A stretch of DNA of 64,000 bases, taken from contig UYJD01000001.1 of the NCBI GenBank assembly GCA_900618795.1, forward strand, positions 1,990,723-2,054,722, written 5' to 3'. Below are positions 55,579 to 64,000 of this stretch, one piece after another (within the stretch, counting starts at the first letter, position 1; each line of letters starts with the position of its first letter). This stretch comes from Cyanodermella asteris (taxonomy: Eukaryota; Ascomycota; Lecanoromycetes; Ostropales; Stictidaceae). Position numbers and translations under genes: made by a program. The notes under the pieces are model-generated. The model had not been told where the DNA came from. It saw only the letters and a program-made list of their open reading frames with translations, and did no database searches.

Positions 55579-57909
55579 TCAAGCCAGTCTTTTTTCGACT
55601 GCTTCTCTGAATGCCATCCATACCCGCCAAGCAGGACTCCATTTCCGCTTCGGAGCCTGCTTTCTCGCAGCAGCCTTGCGATCTCGCGCAACAAGTCTGA
55701 CCTTTTCGTCATCGTCCGAATTGACCTCGAAAGGATTGCCTTTCTCTTCACTGGGGCTTTGTACGCGCTGCTCATCGTCGAGCTGCTCCAGCTCAGGCTC
55801 CACGGGTAATGTGCGCACTGTCAGTGCATCCCGTTGATTCTGGATCATGCTCTCTTCAAACCAAGTGCCGTGTAAGCCGTATGGGACTCGTTGTGGGAGC
55901 ATGATGCGGCAGATGACATCTTTCATGCTCGTGGCGTCGATAACCCAGAGTTCGCTCTGAGCGTTCTCCGTGGCAACACCAGTAGAAGGGTCGATCTGGC
56001 TTTCATCGAAGACGTAGCAGAGGAGATAGCCATCGTCTTCTGGCTGCCGTCTCGCCTGAGCAGGGCTGCTGGGTTCGCGAGGGACAAAAGTTGCCTCCTG
56101 CGCATACCAGCCTCCTGGCATTGCAAAGATCTGAATTGGATCATTGGGATCCTCAGAGGCGCAAACCTCTTCGACGGTTCTGGTATCGACACAGCCACGG
56201 ACGCGTTCTGGTGGGTTCTCCTTTCCACGCCGGATGAGCTCGCGCGCATCAATCTTGGCGATGTGGCTGATCTTCACACCTTTGCCAAGTGATGTGCTGA
56301 AACCGGTGCTCGCAGTTGTGCTGCAGCCGTACATATATCGAGCCTCGGACATGGAAGCCGAGGGTCTCATTGTGGGGAATTCGAAGGGTATCGCTGAAAG
56401 CGCGAACTCGTGGCGGATGGGTTTCGGTGGGGGCGTCCTGTGTCTGTTGGACTTTTCGGATACTGACGGCACGAGGGGATTACTGTCATCTTCCTCGTCG
56501 GATTCCTCAGTCTCGTCAATAATTGGAGAGTTGGGTGGTGATAGCTCGGCGTAGGGAAACTGGTAGTAGTATAGTCTGCACTGGTCCTCTTCGCGGATCC
56601 CCTCAGGGACCTCTGTTGTGATCTTCGGCGCCGCCAGGTTACCGGCACAGTACACCAAAGACGCACTCGTCAGCCGACATGCCAGCATGTTGACCGTGAG
56701 TTCTGCTTCGTCCGTCTCAGGATCCGTGTCGTAGCTGTCCCACGTGTTGGCCGTGTGGAATATGCAGCAGGCTCGAGTTTCGAACCACTTGACCAGATCC
56801 GGCCTGTATCGGGGGAAGACACCAAATCGAGACAGCGCATTGGGGTCATATGACACGACTGGCAAGCCTTTTGCCAGATTGAATGGGTTCAGTGTGAGAG
56901 GAAGATCCATGATGATGGTATGGTTCAAGGATATGCCGAAATCGTGCATCATTTTGGCGCCGGAGACGCCGGGAATGGGTGCACTGAGTAGTCGCTTGGG
57001 AGCGAGCAGAGGCATTTTGCCAACGCGATTGTGAGTCGAAGGGACGATTGAGTAGTGGACGTATGGGGGGAGGAAAGTGTTGTGGTATGATATGAGCTCC
57101 TTGGTGATTGGGTCAACCCGAGGATGGCCCGTTGTCCATTCTTTCATCCAGCCTGTCAGGCCTCCATCTCCGAAACCTGGGCCTTTCTCAGTATTGGCTT
57201 CTCCCTCCGCACGTTTTCCGTCATACCAGCCGACTGTCTCCAGGCCTGGTAACATGACGCGCATAGGTGGACCGCTTTCGCAGGTAGCCAGAGCACGACC
57301 ATCGTGCCAGAGCACCGACGTATTTGCGACACTGATCTTCTTGATAGCCCACTGGCTTCCTGGTAAATGGCTGAAGAACACCAAAACGACGGAGCGTAAG
57401 ATGGTGCAGATGACGGTCAGGAGGCTTGCGAGTGGGCTGACAAGCGTTGCGATAGATGGAAGAGATGGCCTCACGAGCCACTTGCTGGTCTTGCTGGAGA
57501 GGAAGACGTCGGTGAGGATGAATTGGTTGACAAACTCAGGCTGTACATCCACCGTCTCTCCATCATGGTTCTCAACTCGCCGAAACAGGACCCCGGAAAG
57601 CATACCGTCGCCGTCGAACCAGTGAGCATCCCGTCCCAAGTCGGTGTTGGAGAGGGGGTTGCCGCCATTTCGCACATATTGTCCTCCGGCTAATTCCTTC
57701 GGTATCGACCCGGTGTACGTGCATTTTGTGAGGGGTAGTGTCCGCTGGATAGGCGCAAAGTTGCCAGAAAGGTATCTTGTGTATGTTAGCAAATTGTGTA
57801 CCCGGTAAGAATTGTGTGGTGCAACGTACGGATGCGATTCATGCGCCGGTTCGCCTGGCTGGACAGCCCGAACTTCTGTCCCATCTACGAGGACAGCTTC
57901 AGCTCCCAT
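55579..57909 (-). CDS. carX: Carotenoid cleavage oxygenase (CarX-like, retinal-forming)
   Basis: Two exons, 57909-57830 and 57775-55579, give 758 residues. The 54-base intron is a multiple of three and has no stop, so the unspliced frame is also open. Its GTACGT donor, GCTAAC branch and AAG acceptor and the restored HPYLSGNFAPIQ show it is real. The four iron-binding His of the beta-propeller are present in GHPRVDP, KMMHDFGISLNHT, ACCIFHTANTWD and YGLHGTWFEE. CarX of Fusarium cleaves beta-carotene centrally to two retinal molecules, the opsin chromophore. Insertions include a hydrophobic stretch near residue 145 (LLTVICTILRSVVLVFFSH), perhaps membrane-dipping, an acidic block (DETEESDEEDD) and a charged C-terminus. 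Confidence 0.92.
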   Translation of the reverse strand: MGAEAVLVDGTEVRAVQPGEPAHESHPYVAPHNSYRVHNLLTYTRYLSGNFAPIQRTLPLTKCTYTGSIPKELAGGQYVRNGGNPLSNTDLGRDAHWFDGDGMLSGVLFRRVENHDGETVDVQPEFVNQFILTDVFLSSKTSKWLVRPSLPSIATLVSPLASLLTVICTILRSVVLVFFSHLPGSQWAIKKISVANTSVLWHDGRALATCESGPPMRVMLPGLETVGWYDGKRAEGEANTEKGPGFGDGGLTGWMKEWTTGHPRVDPITKELISYHNTFLPPYVHYSIVPSTHNRVGKMPLLAPKRLLSAPIPGVSGAKMMHDFGISLNHTIIMDLPLTLNPFNLAKGLPVVSYDPNALSRFGVFPRYRPDLVKWFETRACCIFHTANTWDSYDTDPETDEAELTVNMLACRLTSASLVYCAGNLAAPKITTEVPEGIREEDQCRLYYYQFPYAELSPPNSPIIDETEESDEEDDSNPLVPSVSEKSNRHRTPPPKPIRHEFALSAIPFEFPTMRPSASMSEARYMYGCSTTASTGFSTSLGKGVKISHIAKIDARELIRRGKENPPERVRGCVDTRTVEEVCASEDPNDPIQIFAMPGGWYAQEATFVPREPSSPAQARRQPEDDGYLLCYVFDESQIDPSTGVATENAQSELWVIDATSMKDVICRIMLPQRVPYGLHGTWFEESMIQNQRDALTVRTLPVEPELEQLDDEQRVQSPSEEKGNPFEVNSDDDEKVRLVARDRKAAARKQAPKRKWSPAWRVWMAFREAVEKRLA

Positions 57910-59753
57910 GACGGAGAGCGTATATTATGGCGAAGCTCCAATGTATTATGCGAGCTTGCTCGAGGGGCGTCGCGGAGATGGAAGCGGGAGAGGTAGACCT
58001 GGTTGCGGATTAAACATTACAAGCCATGTGATGCAATAACAGAGATGCTGAGCCACGACCACAGATTGCGATAGCGATTAAAACGAAAGGTCGAGGGAAG
58101 AGGCAAATACCACGTCGTCGAAGTCGGGCAGCTTGCATGGGTGGTGAAATGTGCAGGGAATAAATCGGAGTGACATCCGGACAGGCGCCGCATGCGATGA
58201 CTTCAGTCCGACTCAAACCTCTGCTTCTGGTTCGCACTCGGACAAGCTACAGCACAAGGTACCTGCTGCTACCTGCCAAAGCTTGGCCAGTTCACGACTA
58301 CCGTATTCGTGATCTCTTATCAAGAACGATCGCAGCCAGAGGGCCGCTATCAGGTCTGTTCACGACACTACAATGCTGTATGTATCGTTTGTCTCGAGCA
58401 TATTCCCAACCTAGCAACATCATAATGGTTTGTGCGTGCTTTGGTCTACGTTCCACTGTGCAGCTCTACTTCGTATTACTGTGCCCTAGCACTCCTCACT
58501 GTTCATCGTTCTCCAATTAATGCTGCGGTGGCTGGCCGGTGAGGATCTTCACGGAGCCCACAATGACGAAACACCGAACAATCTACCAAAGCTGAACGCC
58601 ACTGAAGACATTCGAGAGAATTGCTTGCATCGTCCGAAACAGTCCTGACAAATCCAGAGCTCGGGCGATCACAACGGCCGATCATTTACAAATTCCAAGG
58701 ACTCCGCACATCGCATGTCGAAAACCTCCTCGTCAAGACCGTCAAGCGGAAGCGAAATGAGGAGAGCTCTCCACCGGCGATGATATCACCATGCCGAAGC
58801 TCGAGCGCGCGGCTCAACAGGCTTTACGCCATTGAACGCCATCCTGGTCAAGGATCGACTTGCTGCCTTAACAGCATCACACGCCTCTGATTGGCGGCAC
58901 GTCTGCTACCGTACTGGAATCCGAGGGGTCACCTCCGTCACACGGTCACAGCCGTTGCGGCCCTCAAGTGCCGATTTGCGAGCCATCATCGTGATCTCTG
59001 GCAAAAGTCTATGTTGTTGTTGTTTGAAGCAAAGCCGGCGCGTGCCTTGTGTGCCCGACGCGGCATCGACCCGGGGACATGCGTGGTGTTTTGGCGCCCT
59101 CAGCTTATCGCTCGGCAAAGGGAAGCAATGCGCCTATTACTGTACATGGCGTACTGCTGCCATCATTGGAGCTTTCGGGTGTGGTCAAGAGCACGACATG
59201 TCGAAGCGGTGTCCGAGAGATGTGTTCAATGACTTGCGTAGTCGACTTCTAAGGCACAGTGCATAATGAATGTTCTTAAGATTACAGACGGGCAGAACTC
59301 CGTGTAGCTCGGTGAGTCTTCTAGAGCAGATGCCGGCCTTGTAAAGCATGCCTGCAGGAATCGTACTCAGCAGAAGACCAAGAAGCTTGTGAATACAGTG
59401 CGTAAGCTGATGGACATTGAAAAATGGGAGCATCTGGAGCAAGACTACGTAGAAATTGCCATGTACGGTCGTAAGGAGGCAAGTTTTGTGGCGTAGATGC
59501 CGAAGTCGAGGTCCAAGTCCTCTTCTCACGGACAAACCACCGCTCTGTTGCTCCTCTCTTCGCCTCGCTTGCAGTGCGATCGGTATCAGCTTACGCTAGC
59601 CGCTGGAGCCAGGACGCCTTGAATCCTTGATCATGGACTTGAGCATACACCGGCGGAGGACTGCACATCTACCTGTTGACGGGCTCGAGGCCATTCGGGG
59701 CTCACCAACCGCCTCTTGCTGACGCGCAGAAAGCCGGCTTCGGCTCTGCAGAA
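57910..59753. promoter_or_regulatory. Divergent promoter region of carotenoid oxygenase and cyclase/synthase genes
   Basis: The 1,844 bases separate the two divergent start codons, so both genes may share control elements. A CGATCG (about 58327) and a GATCGA (58853-58858) are present. Short open frames on both strands near 58800-59270 show no family resemblance. The actual promoters cannot be fixed by eye. Confidence 0.45.
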
Positions 59754-61637
59754 ATGGGCTTCGACTACGCATTGGTGTGAGTATGGTTGTTAGAGCTCTT
59801 CAAGGTGACGTCCAAGCAATCGCGCTAACTCGACCTCCACAGCCATCTGTACTACACGATCCCACCAGCAATTATTTTGACACTGATCTATCGTCCGCTC
59901 CTTACGTCGACCGATATCTACAAGCTCCTCTTCCTCATCACAATCGCCGTCGTCTCTACGATCCCTTGGGATTCCTACCTGATCCGGAATCATGTCTGGA
60001 GCTATCCACCTGATGCGATCGTGGGTCCGACTTTCCTTGACATACCGGCCGAAGAACTGTTCTTCTTCGTCATACAGACCTACAATACGACATTCCTTTA
60101 CCTGCTTGTGAGCAAGCCTACTTTTCACCCCGCGTACCTGCGAGGCGCCGTCACCGGCAGGGCGTTGCGACGATGGAGCTGGATTGGAGCGGCAGCTATA
60201 CTGGGTGCGATGGCTTGGGGTTGGAACATGGTACTTGCAAGAGAAGAGGGACTCTACATGGGTTTGATACTCGTCTGGGCGACACCTTTCATCCTACTGC
60301 TGTGGGTGCTGGCATATCAGCTTCTGATCAACCTGCCGTTCAGCAACACCATCTTCCCGGTCATGGCGCCGACCATCTATCTCTGGATCGTCGACACTGT
60401 TGCTCTGAGAAGAGGAACTTGGGTCATTGAATCGGGGACGAAGCTTGGATGGCAGCTTTGGCGAGGACTGGAGGTCGAAGAGGCATTCTTCTTCTTTGCG
60501 ACGAATTGCTTGATCGTGTTTGGCCTTGTTGCGTTTGACAACGCACTTGCCATCATGTACGGCTTTCCCAACGAGTTCCCACAGGTCCCGACGCTATCAT
60601 CGCCCTTGCTGCTGATCAAGTCATTGCTGCTTCCTCTCGATCGATTCGACGAAGGACGCATCCTCGGCTTCCAGGAAGCTCTATCACGGCTGAGAAGGAA
60701 GAGTCGCAGCTTCTATCTGGCCAGTGGCGTCTTCCAGGGCCGGTTGCGAATCGACCTGATGCTGCTCTATTCGTTCTGTAGAGTAGCAGATGACCTGATT
60801 GATGATGCAGACACTGCTGAGGAGGCGCAAAAGTGGTTGAAAGAGATGCGCCATTTCCTGGATCTTTCCTACGGCTCACAGAAGCTGGGGAATCTCAAGC
60901 GCAATGGCGCACACATTGAAGAGCATATTTCGCTGATATTCCCTCCTGACACTCAATCTGCACTTCGGCTCCTGCCGGTTGAGTACCTCTCCCCAGAACC
61001 GCTCTACAATCTCCTCAAAGGCTTTGAGATGGACTTGCAGTTCACCGCGCGAGAAGCGGACAAGACGATTCCGTGGCCCATCGAAGACGAGAAAGTATTG
61101 GAGACATACGCCGAGCGTGTTGCGGGAACGGTCGCTGAAGCGTGCATCGAGCTTGCCTACCATCACTCTCCAAACCATCACGCAGATCCTACCACACGCA
61201 CCAACGTGTTGGAATCGGGCCGTCTGATGGGGGTCGCTCTTCAGCTGGTGAACATTGCACGTGACATCGCAGTCGACGCGAAGATCAACCGGGTATACAT
61301 TCCAGACACCTGGCTTGCCGACATGTTGGATCTGACCCAAGAGTCAATCATACGCAACGCGCCGAACTGGAGCACGGTTGTGGGACCGAAAGTGGACACG
61401 CTCAGACAGAGGCTCCTGACTCGTGCGTTCGCATTGTATCATGAAGCAAGACCACGCATCGAACAGCTGCCAGACAAAGCGAGAGCTCCGATGAGGGTTG
61501 CCGTGGAAAGCTACATGGAAATTGGACGTGTCTTGAAAGACCAGGACCAAGGTAGGCGGGTCGATATGAAAAGGGGACGAGCTACAGTTCCAAAATGGCG
61601 GAGGGTCAAAGTAGCTTGGAAAGCTTTGTTGCGGTGA
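59754..61637 (+). CDS. carRA: Bifunctional lycopene cyclase / phytoene synthase
   Basis: Two exons, 59754-59776 and 59843-61637, are joined over a 66-base intron (GTGAGT donor, CTAAC branch, CACAG acceptor) to give 605 residues, matching Neurospora AL-2 and Fusarium CarRA. The splice yields MGFDYALVHLYYTIPPAI. The N-terminal half is the membrane-bound cyclase, with repeated helices such as FLITIAVVSTIPWDSYLI and the EELFFFVIQTYNT and EEAFFFFATN motifs. The C-terminal half is the synthase, with both Asp-rich motifs (CRVADDLIDDAD and NIARDIAVDAKINRVYIP). It condenses two geranylgeranyl diphosphates to phytoene and later closes the rings of lycopene. It is divergent from the oxygenase gene. Confidence 0.96.
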
Positions 61638-63723
61638 TGATCATCTAATACCATATTCATGACAAAGATTGGCTATGTTGTCCGATAGCGCCCTTTCCGT
61701 GGATCACCAATCGCATAGGAAATTATCTGTGAGTTTGACCCTTGACAGCATCGTCCACCTTGACGATGAATCGGATGTTTTTACCTGCGAGATTCCACGG
61801 CATCTCTGAGAAGCGATCCGATACAGTCGGAAGGATGAGCTCTCTTCCCGTTCACAAGACCAGCGACTCACGACTGAGCTTTTGACATGTCTGATGACAA
61901 TTCGAACAACCGAAGGATACCGCTTCCTTCCCCCTGCCCTTAGAAATCTGGATTGAAGCCTGATTGATTGATTGCTGGCGTTCTGTTTCGCGTCCCATCG
62001 CGATCGGATCCCCCAGATCCAGCGCAAAGAAGTGTTTGTTTGCCTGCAGCGGACAAGAATCCTTCAGGATTCGCGCGAGATTCTTGGATCACCCGCCCTA
62101 CATCTCCTTGGCTTTTATGGATTCATCGCTCAGGATCCATTCGCTAGGGCCGTGATGCATTTCCGCGAGCTACGCGACAGCATTTCAGCGCAAATAGGGC
62201 CGAGGTGGACCGTTTTATGTCAACGGCACTTCTTGTGCGACTTGCATCGACACCCTTGTTACACCGCGGCAGATCAGGGCTGGACCGACCATTGACGGCT
62301 CGTCAGGTCTACAACCGCCACATATTCGTTGCCGTCAATGCTCGAAGATCTTTTTTTCATACAGTGAGCGATCTTGTGCTACGATCCCACAGGGGGCCAC
62401 CCCTTCCTATGGCCACCCTGTCCACGGCCCAGCCCTTTGATGCGATTGCCTTGCCGCAGCTGGAACGTTGGTCGAAACCCAGCTCAGACTGCGGTTCACT
62501 GGTGTAGGCTTTATGTGCCAGGGGGAGCTAGCCGGCTGCTGACGAACGGCGCGTGGCATTGCAATGCAGGAAACCGTCGGTCAGGCCCGAGACGACGCGA
62601 TGACAGGGTAGTGAACCTCCGGGCTGGTATCAGCCAGCTCAACACGACCACCCAACGTGTTGTCAACAGAACCACTTGTCCGCTGATACGTCAATGCGGA
62701 GATGCAAGAAGCTTTCACGCGAGCAATTCACTGACTCGCATACCAGACGAGATGCCGCACTCAAGGAACTTTCCCGGCAATTCACCATCTCCAATCAAAA
62801 AGAAATGGGCCAATGACGGCGGGCCGAATCCAGGTGCGGCGGACGGAAGGTAGAAAGAGATTCCCCGGCTGGTTCGCCTTGCATGAGAACATTCAAACTC
62901 CATTCTCTGGTCTCCGTGTGAATGTGGTGCAAAATCACTCTGATTGGTAGGGTCGTCACTGAATTCCCCGGCCAGCTCCCCTTGCAGGAAACCTCAGGAG
63001 CTGGCTTCCGGGACCGATCTCCAAGGAAGAGCGATCAGCAAGCATCATGCCTGTTCTCGGTTTGAGGTTGGAAACACAACAAAGACCTACCTACCAGAGC
63101 AACTGGATTGCTGTATCGGTGACCGTCGCTTCAAAATGTCGCATCGGCTTTATCGGACAATGACGCTCCAGGTCGGGAAGTGAATGGAAGAGTCCAGTCT
63201 GAGTCACTGAGCGCGGAGCCGACCATTTGGAATCCGGATCGTGTGAAGTCAAAGGGTCCCTGGACTAATCGGCTCGTTACATGGCATGAGCGATTAGCTG
63301 GAAGGTGTTTGGAAGGCTTCACGCAGAAGATATGCGGTGGTTGTTGTAATTCCTTTGATAAATCTATGTCAACGTCAAATGACTGAAAGCATGAAAATTT
63401 CCATCACTCGTTTCTCGCCAAAGGGGGTGTTCGAGCAGGAATTTACACTTCACCCTGTGTTTTCAGCGAGCCTGTCGTCATGTATAAAAGAAGAGCATTC
63501 CACCCATTTTCCATTTCCTTCTTCTTTACCTTTCCGACTCCATACTACCCGCAACTCGACATTTCCCCAATTTGACGTTTCTCCAACTTACGTAACTTGA
63601 CGTTTCTGCCTTCGAGAAGGCCTTATATCTCGCCAAGTTCGCACGCACAAACCTATCTTCCCACCTATCTCGGCCCCATTCATACAGTCTTTTCGGAGGA
63701 TCACACTCGAACGAAGCTTCAAG
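61638..63723. other. 2.1 kb region between cyclase/synthase and the right-edge secreted protein
   Basis: No coding frame with family resemblance was found on either strand. The right end holds a TATA-like element and a pyrimidine-rich leader of the next gene. The rest is unassigned. Confidence 0.45.
63483..63490 (+). promoter_or_regulatory. TATA-box-like element
   Basis: TATAAAAG lies about 235 bases before the ATG of the secreted protein at 63724 and is followed by CT-rich leader sequence. Position and sequence fit a core promoter of a strongly regulated gene. Confidence 0.45.
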
Positions 63724-64000
63724 ATGCGCTTCATCAATGTCCTTGCCCTCGCAGGCACCCTCTGCCTTGCGGCTCCCATCCCATCTGCCGGTGATCTCAC
63801 CAGCACCACTCACATTGTCACCACCAACTCAGCTTCCACGACCTCCGACAAGCGTGACTTGCTGATGAAGAAATCCGAATCCATCTCCTCCGATTACAGC
63901 ATTTCCGACCTCAGCGCCGATCTGGCGGAGCACAGCTCGTCAGGCGTCTGGACTTCAGGACGATTCCTCAGCAAGCGCGAAGATCATGGCGATTCCACCA
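63724..64000 (+). CDS. Secreted protein with dibasic sites, truncated by the window edge
   Basis: The frame starts with a signal peptide (MRFINVLALAGTLCLAAPIP) and stays open to the end of the window, 92 codons. The mature part is Ser/Thr-rich and contains Lys-Arg pairs in TTSDKRDLL and FLSKREDHGD, the kind cut by Kex2 in fungal secreted precursors. Length and C-terminus are unknown, so it could be a processed peptide precursor or an ordinary propeptide-bearing secreted protein. A TATA-like element lies upstream. No domain is recognised in the visible part. Confidence 0.6.
   Translation, partial: MRFINVLALAGTLCLAAPIPSAGDLTSTTHIVTTNSASTTSDKRDLLMKKSESISSDYSISDLSADLAEHSSSGVWTSGRFLSKREDHGDST

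Overview
This window is nuclear DNA of a filamentous ascomycete (Pezizomycotina, most likely a Dothideomycete). The evidence is short spliceosomal introns (mostly 45-95 bases, with GTANGT donors and CTAAC-like branch points), fungal-specific families (fungal rhodopsin-domain, KP4-like, DUF7704 and DUF3716-like proteins) and a carotenoid/opsin cluster of the Fusarium type. The class is an inference. Two runs of exactly 25 N (20978-21002 and 40723-40747) look like fixed-size assembly gaps, and each falls inside a gene.

Left third (1-20 kb). A decayed fungal rhodopsin-domain gene sits on the edge. It is followed by housekeeping genes: mitochondrial ribosomal protein mL44, a small spliced membrane protein transcribed away from it, a MAK32-like PfkB kinase, adenylyl cyclase-associated protein (CAP) and a DUF7704 membrane protein. 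From 9.9 to 15.4 kb lie three secreted proteins in a row: a small GPI-type protein, a 980-residue unrecognised protein and a KP4-like protein. Then come a gene with a hexapeptide-repeat tract and a convergent methyltransferase / opine-dehydrogenase-like pair.

Middle (21-46 kb). Intact genes alternate with decayed ones. Intact: a four-helix membrane protein, nitronate monooxygenase, an Ala/Ser-rich wall protein, cytosolic aspartyl-tRNA synthetase, an RNA-dependent RNA polymerase of the silencing type, Elongator subunit 6, ribosomal protein eL37 and a Cys-rich DUF3716-like protein. Decayed: a GABA-type permease, a GMC oxidoreductase and a fasciclin protein.

Right third (46-64 kb). Pantothenate kinase is followed by the most coherent system in the window, a carotenoid-to-rhodopsin pathway: a proton-pump type opsin, phytoene desaturase, a retinal-forming carotenoid oxygenase and bifunctional lycopene cyclase/phytoene synthase. 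Together these could convert geranylgeranyl diphosphate to beta-carotene, cleave it to retinal and supply the opsin. GATCGA-type motifs, the kind bound by White Collar photoreceptors in Neurospora, cluster upstream of the desaturase. The window ends inside a gene for a secreted protein with dibasic (Kex2-like) sites.

No CRISPR array, rRNA, convincing tRNA, LTR element or other intact mobile element was seen. Exon borders below were worked out by eye from splice signals, frame and family conservation.
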